Below are positions 61,901-64,000 of a stretch of DNA of 64,000 nt, one piece after another. The notes under the pieces are model-generated. The model made no database searches and had not been told where the DNA came from. It saw nothing but the letters and a program-made list of their open reading frames with translations. The DNA comes from Virgibacillus_F flavescens (GTDB taxonomy: Bacteria > Bacillota > Bacilli > Bacillales > Amphibacillaceae), in NCBI RefSeq assembly GCF_050574275.1, contig NZ_CP192260.1:434001-498000 (forward strand), given 5' to 3'. The stretch's first letter is position 1. Every line of letters begins with the position of its first letter. The translations under genes were made by a program, and so were the position numbers.

Positions 61901-62609
61901 CTGTGTTAGCAACCGTTACAATTCCTTCCACTATAACTGCGGTCCCATCACTTAAACCCCTTGCATCTGCAATTGTATATGCCTCAGCATCCGGATCCGG
62001 GTCCACTGGCGGATCTTCAGGATCAACTCCATCCGCTGTGTGGGAACCAAGATATGCGAATGTATTTGATGCATAATCTGTCCACTCTGTATTCGTATAT
62101 GTTGTATTTGGCTTGCTTATGGAAGCATTTCTTACCCTGGTCACATCTTTTGCAAAATCACTGCCGGTGCCAATTTGACCAAACGAATCGAGTAACGTTC
62201 CATCTTTTTTCAATACAACAACGTCATCGCCATTAAAATTAACAACCGCTGAATCCTGCAAATCTGCTTGTGTCAAAAGAGCTGGATCAGCACTTTTATG
62301 TGCAATAACAAAAGTCTCACCATGCGTCAATGTACCTGAAAGCGTCACAGATTGACTGGCTTCTGTAGCACCATTACTGTATAGCTCTACCTGATAGTTT
62401 GATAAATCTACTTCCTCTCCTGTTCCATTAAATATTTCCAATGCTTTATTGTACGAACTTCCCTCGATGTATTCGGAAATAAATAATTCGTCTGCTACTG
62501 CTGTACTTTCAGCCGAAACAGCTGTTCCAAAGACAGTTGTAAAATTCATGAAAACCAGTGTAAAAACAAGACACAGATTCAACATCTTCTTTCCAGTAGA
62601 ATGCTTCAT
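58914..62609 (-). CDS. YhcR-like extracellular multidomain nuclease/5'-nucleotidase
   Basis: 1231 residues. A signal peptide (LCLVFTLVFMNFTTVFGTAVSAES) is followed by a lamin-tail domain (ELFISEYIEGSSYNKALEIFNGTGEEVDLSNYQ, about 40-180) and two OB-like nucleic-acid-binding regions (about 210-425). A staphylococcal nuclease domain follows (VESVTDGDTIHIATPVLGGTKVRFLNMDTPE, about 430-580). A calcineurin-type 5'-nucleotidase ends the catalytic part (MNDLHGKID, HAGDMIGGSSP, GNHEFDEG; C-terminal MNGGGIRADL). The order matches B. subtilis YhcR. No LPxTG-type sorting signal is seen at the C-terminus; a short beta-rich tail ends it. It should degrade extracellular DNA/RNA and dephosphorylate nucleotides. 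GGAGGG precedes the start at 62609. Confidence 0.9.
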   Translation of the reverse strand: MKHSTGKKMLNLCLVFTLVFMNFTTVFGTAVSAESTAVADELFISEYIEGSSYNKALEIFNGTGEEVDLSNYQVELYSNGATEASQSVTLSGTLTHGETFVIAHKSADPALLTQADLQDSAVVNFNGDDVVVLKKDGTLLDSFGQIGTGSDFAKDVTRVRNASISKPNTTYTNTEWTDYASNTFAYLGSHTADGVDPEDPPVDPDPDAEAYTIADARGLSDGTAVIVEGIVTVANTAISTGAQFTTYIQDETGGINLFAFEQGTIPNVAEGDRVRVTGELDSYNGLKEVIPSEVEVIEQGQTVPAAQTITLEELQDPAIAEQYEGELVKLTGFINDIPSTPAGGGYNISVVDADFNGTTLRVMEGSLDPALIEADKWYDITAIVSQYNSYQIIPTEQADIQLAEEQPEPPSAAGVYESTVESVTDGDTIHIATPVLGGTKVRFLNMDTPETYTAHNDDPARDEINLNQKTMGEEAKAYMNELLQPGDEVLVKIGEEPTDQYGRLLAEVIRKEDGVNINVEMVKKGYAVTYFIAPFDEEVYPTYQNAVKEAKDAGLGIWDPEDPLLELPFEFRANDDQKGFSKYVVNSDTMKYVLPNDWEDVPVENRVFFWDEQTAQDYGYTFAGDDDGSTDNLQVQLLSMNDLHGKIDQEYELDPDGDGTFDMYGKMDYVAGAIDAREQTNPNTLVVHAGDMIGGSSPVSGLLQDEPTVEVMEEIGFDVGTVGNHEFDEGTDELLRMVNGGQHPEGLGTDNYDGMNFPVLCSNCVYKDTNETFLPPYVVKEVDGEKIGFIGVVTQEAAGMVMPAGIQDIKFTDETIAVNEAVTELQTQGVEAIVVLAHIPADQSGASATGQAADLANEVNDEVDIIFAAHNHQVVDGVVDNKLIVQASEYGKAFADVDVEIDRATGDIVKKEAEVVFVDQSQVSPDPAVTAILQKYSEQIAPIMNEVLGYNATDLTGDYSNDGDHGLGNLLADGMNAAMDSDFAMMNGGGIRADLLAGEVTWGDLYNIQPFGNTLMKFEIKGADLYPIIQAQLSSIYGPDYSISGFHYTWNPETAEVVDVTLPDGTPVDMDKTYTLTVNNFMGTSTGSKYAPISELGVNPVMGPTDLDATVDFVESLNSTEANPIEYGPEGRITTTPDLPGEEQPTVIVNPKKNNGTATVHTKDLRALASDVKVIIDIQNDKKPRKLLLNKKQVTILKEKNVTLVVKNDVTSKTFIMADMPCKVLKVRLDK

Positions 62610-62901
62610 TGGTACCCTCCATAATTTTTTTATCATATCCACCATATAGTATGACACTAAGGGATATGACTCATTATTAATATGGCATAATTACTGGCAG
62701 TATACAATTCTATTTTTGTAAATTTATAGTAAATTCTCACTAGTTTACTGCGATTTATAAAAAAACAGTTAGTTGGACCTATATAACAGGAGTTCGAAAG
62801 ACCTGCAAAGAGACTTACGTAATCATTCCAATAATATTTTTGCATTTATATGATCTAAATTGCACTTTCATCCGTTTACTTAAAGAAAGGAAGGTGCTTC
62901 C

Positions 62902-64000
62902 ATGAAAACCATACAGACAATTATTCATATCGCAATTATATTCATATTAGTACTGACATTTACTCAACCCTTACCAGTGGAAGCGCACACTTCATTAACT
63001 GAAGCTACACCAGCATCAGGAAGCAAGCTGGAGAAGTCCCCTCAAGAAGTCAGACTGACATTCAGTTCAAAAATAGCACCGAATCTCTCCACTGCATCCA
63101 TAAATATTCAAAACGGTGAACCCGTAAAAGATACAACAGAAGCTATAAGTGAAGACCAGAAAAGTATTTTGCTTAAGCTGCCAGACTTAGAATCAGGAAA
63201 TTATACAGTAGATTACAAAGTAGTTTCTGTCGATGGGCATCCAGTCGAAGGTACCTACAATTTCACTTTGAATTTACCAGCACCTGTAAAAAAAGAGATT
63301 GAGACAAGCAAGAAAGATATGGAACACAGTGAAGCCCAAAAGAATTCCATAGTGGAAAAAGATGAAAATAAAAAAAATTCCAGCACACAACCATCAACAA
63401 ATGAAGTGAAAGAAGCGCAGCACACACATGAGACATCTACTTATCTAATTCGATTAATTTACTTCTTTAGTATTCTTGCTCTGGCTGGTTGGGTATTATG
63501 GGGTGCCCTTTCATCCATACTCAGCTCAGAAGTAAAATCCTCCTATCTGAAAGGCTCGAAAATATTACAGTTCCTCCTGTTACTTTCATTAGTAGGTTAT
63601 GGTTATTTACAGTTCAATATACTAGTTACTGGATTGGATGAGTTTCAATCACTTGTTTTTCAAACACCATTCGGTATTGGATGGCTTACGATGTTCGTTT
63701 TGTCATTAGCAGGATTTTTCATCATCCATCGTTCAAAGATCATCGATATAATATGGGTGATTTCACTGTTATTTGGGGAAGTTTTGATCGGTCATGCGAT
63801 TGCGCAAGAACCATTACTCCCAACCGTTATCCTTGACTGGATCCACTTAATTGCCGCTGCGATTTGGGTTGGCGGATTGACGTTGCTTGTGATTTTCTGG
63901 AAAAACCATCGATCGTTTATCACAGAATTTCTACCATCTTTTTCAAGGTACGCATTGCTTAGTGTCATCACGCTAACAATCACTGGGAGTTTAATGACAA
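62902..64000 (+). CDS. CopC-CopD copper resistance/uptake protein (YcnJ type), 5' part
   Basis: First 366 residues, cut by the window end. A signal peptide ends about EAHTS; the mature N-terminal His of AHTSL (cleaved after VEA) is the usual copper ligand of CopC. The CopC beta-sandwich spans about 30-130 with VDGHPVEGTYNF as second copper-binding histidine. A lysine/glutamate-rich linker follows, then CopD membrane helices from about 190 (YLIRLIYFFSILALAGWVLWG, ILDWIHLIAAAIWVGGL). B. subtilis YcnJ takes up copper. The ATG at 62902 follows GGAAGG. No CsoR-type operator was recognised upstream. Confidence 0.9.
   Translation, partial: MKTIQTIIHIAIIFILVLTFTQPLPVEAHTSLTEATPASGSKLEKSPQEVRLTFSSKIAPNLSTASINIQNGEPVKDTTEAISEDQKSILLKLPDLESGNYTVDYKVVSVDGHPVEGTYNFTLNLPAPVKKEIETSKKDMEHSEAQKNSIVEKDENKKNSSTQPSTNEVKEAQHTHETSTYLIRLIYFFSILALAGWVLWGALSSILSSEVKSSYLKGSKILQFLLLLSLVGYGYLQFNILVTGLDEFQSLVFQTPFGIGWLTMFVLSLAGFFIIHRSKIIDIIWVISLLFGEVLIGHAIAQEPLLPTVILDWIHLIAAAIWVGGLTLLVIFWKNHRSFITEFLPSFSRYALLSVITLTITGSLMT

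Noticed and set aside
61600..62076. A 158-codon plus-strand frame opposite the YhcR-like gene
   Set aside because: Antisense shadow, rich in serine and proline, without a ribosome site.

Overview
This 64 kb window comes from the chromosome of a low-GC Gram-positive bacterium of the family Bacillaceae. The evidence is strong Shine-Dalgarno sites, B. subtilis-type sigma-A and sigma-D promoters, T-box leaders, Fur/Rex-type operators and families such as YfhD, YitT, YhcR and LtaS. A BCCT osmolyte transporter and the overall gene style suggest a moderately halophilic genus of the Virgibacillus/Oceanobacillus group. That placement is inference; no rRNA is present.

Layout. 1-1.8 kb: argF-argG on the minus strand behind two tandem arginine (CGC) T-boxes. 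1.9-12.4 kb: scattered metabolic and housekeeping genes (amidase, chemoreceptor with a sigma-D promoter, DNA glycosylase Tag, sulfurtransferase, PepT, VanY-type carboxypeptidase, HD hydrolase). 12.6-16.3 kb: fructose operon fruR-fruK-fruA. 17-20.9 kb: an ABC-F ribosome-protection ATPase with an attenuator leader and a 12-codon leader peptide, then an EIIC-like membrane protein behind a perfect Rex-type operator. 21-21.7 kb: a nitroreductase behind a perfect Fur box. 22.2-30.8 kb: ddl, divergent from a complete trpEGDCFBA operon controlled by two tandem tryptophan (UGG) T-boxes. 31.5-38.3 kb: acetyltransferases, an AraC/GyrI regulator, an S66 peptidase, YitT, ASCH and SDR proteins. 38.3-41.5 kb: a GntR-ABC transporter operon with a self-overlapping operator. 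42.9-57.6 kb: a MurE-like ligase, BCCT transporter, MBL hydrolase, POT peptide transporter, LtaS-like enzyme, molybdopterin oxidoreductase, acetoacetyl-CoA synthetase, RNase H-like protein and an MFS/ArsR pair. 58.9-64 kb: a 1231-residue YhcR-like multidomain nuclease/5'-nucleotidase and the start of a CopC-CopD copper protein.

The most unusual content is between the genes. First, four arrays have a strict 21-bp period (positions 9147, 21740, 26175 and 58754). Their core sequences differ, only the core and spacing are kept, and one array lies inside the trp operon between trpG and trpD. Second, large G+C-rich intergenic elements near 16.4-17.0, 22.0, 30.8-31.2, 37.0-37.4 and 42.3-42.7 kb (with a fragment at 52.1 kb) encode no protein. 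They fold into branched hairpins, and their stems show compensatory base changes between copies. This points to a high-copy structured RNA or DNA element family with mobile-like termini.

Coding starts were re-chosen wherever a Shine-Dalgarno site and family length favoured an internal start. No transposase, phage gene, CRISPR array, tRNA or rRNA was seen.
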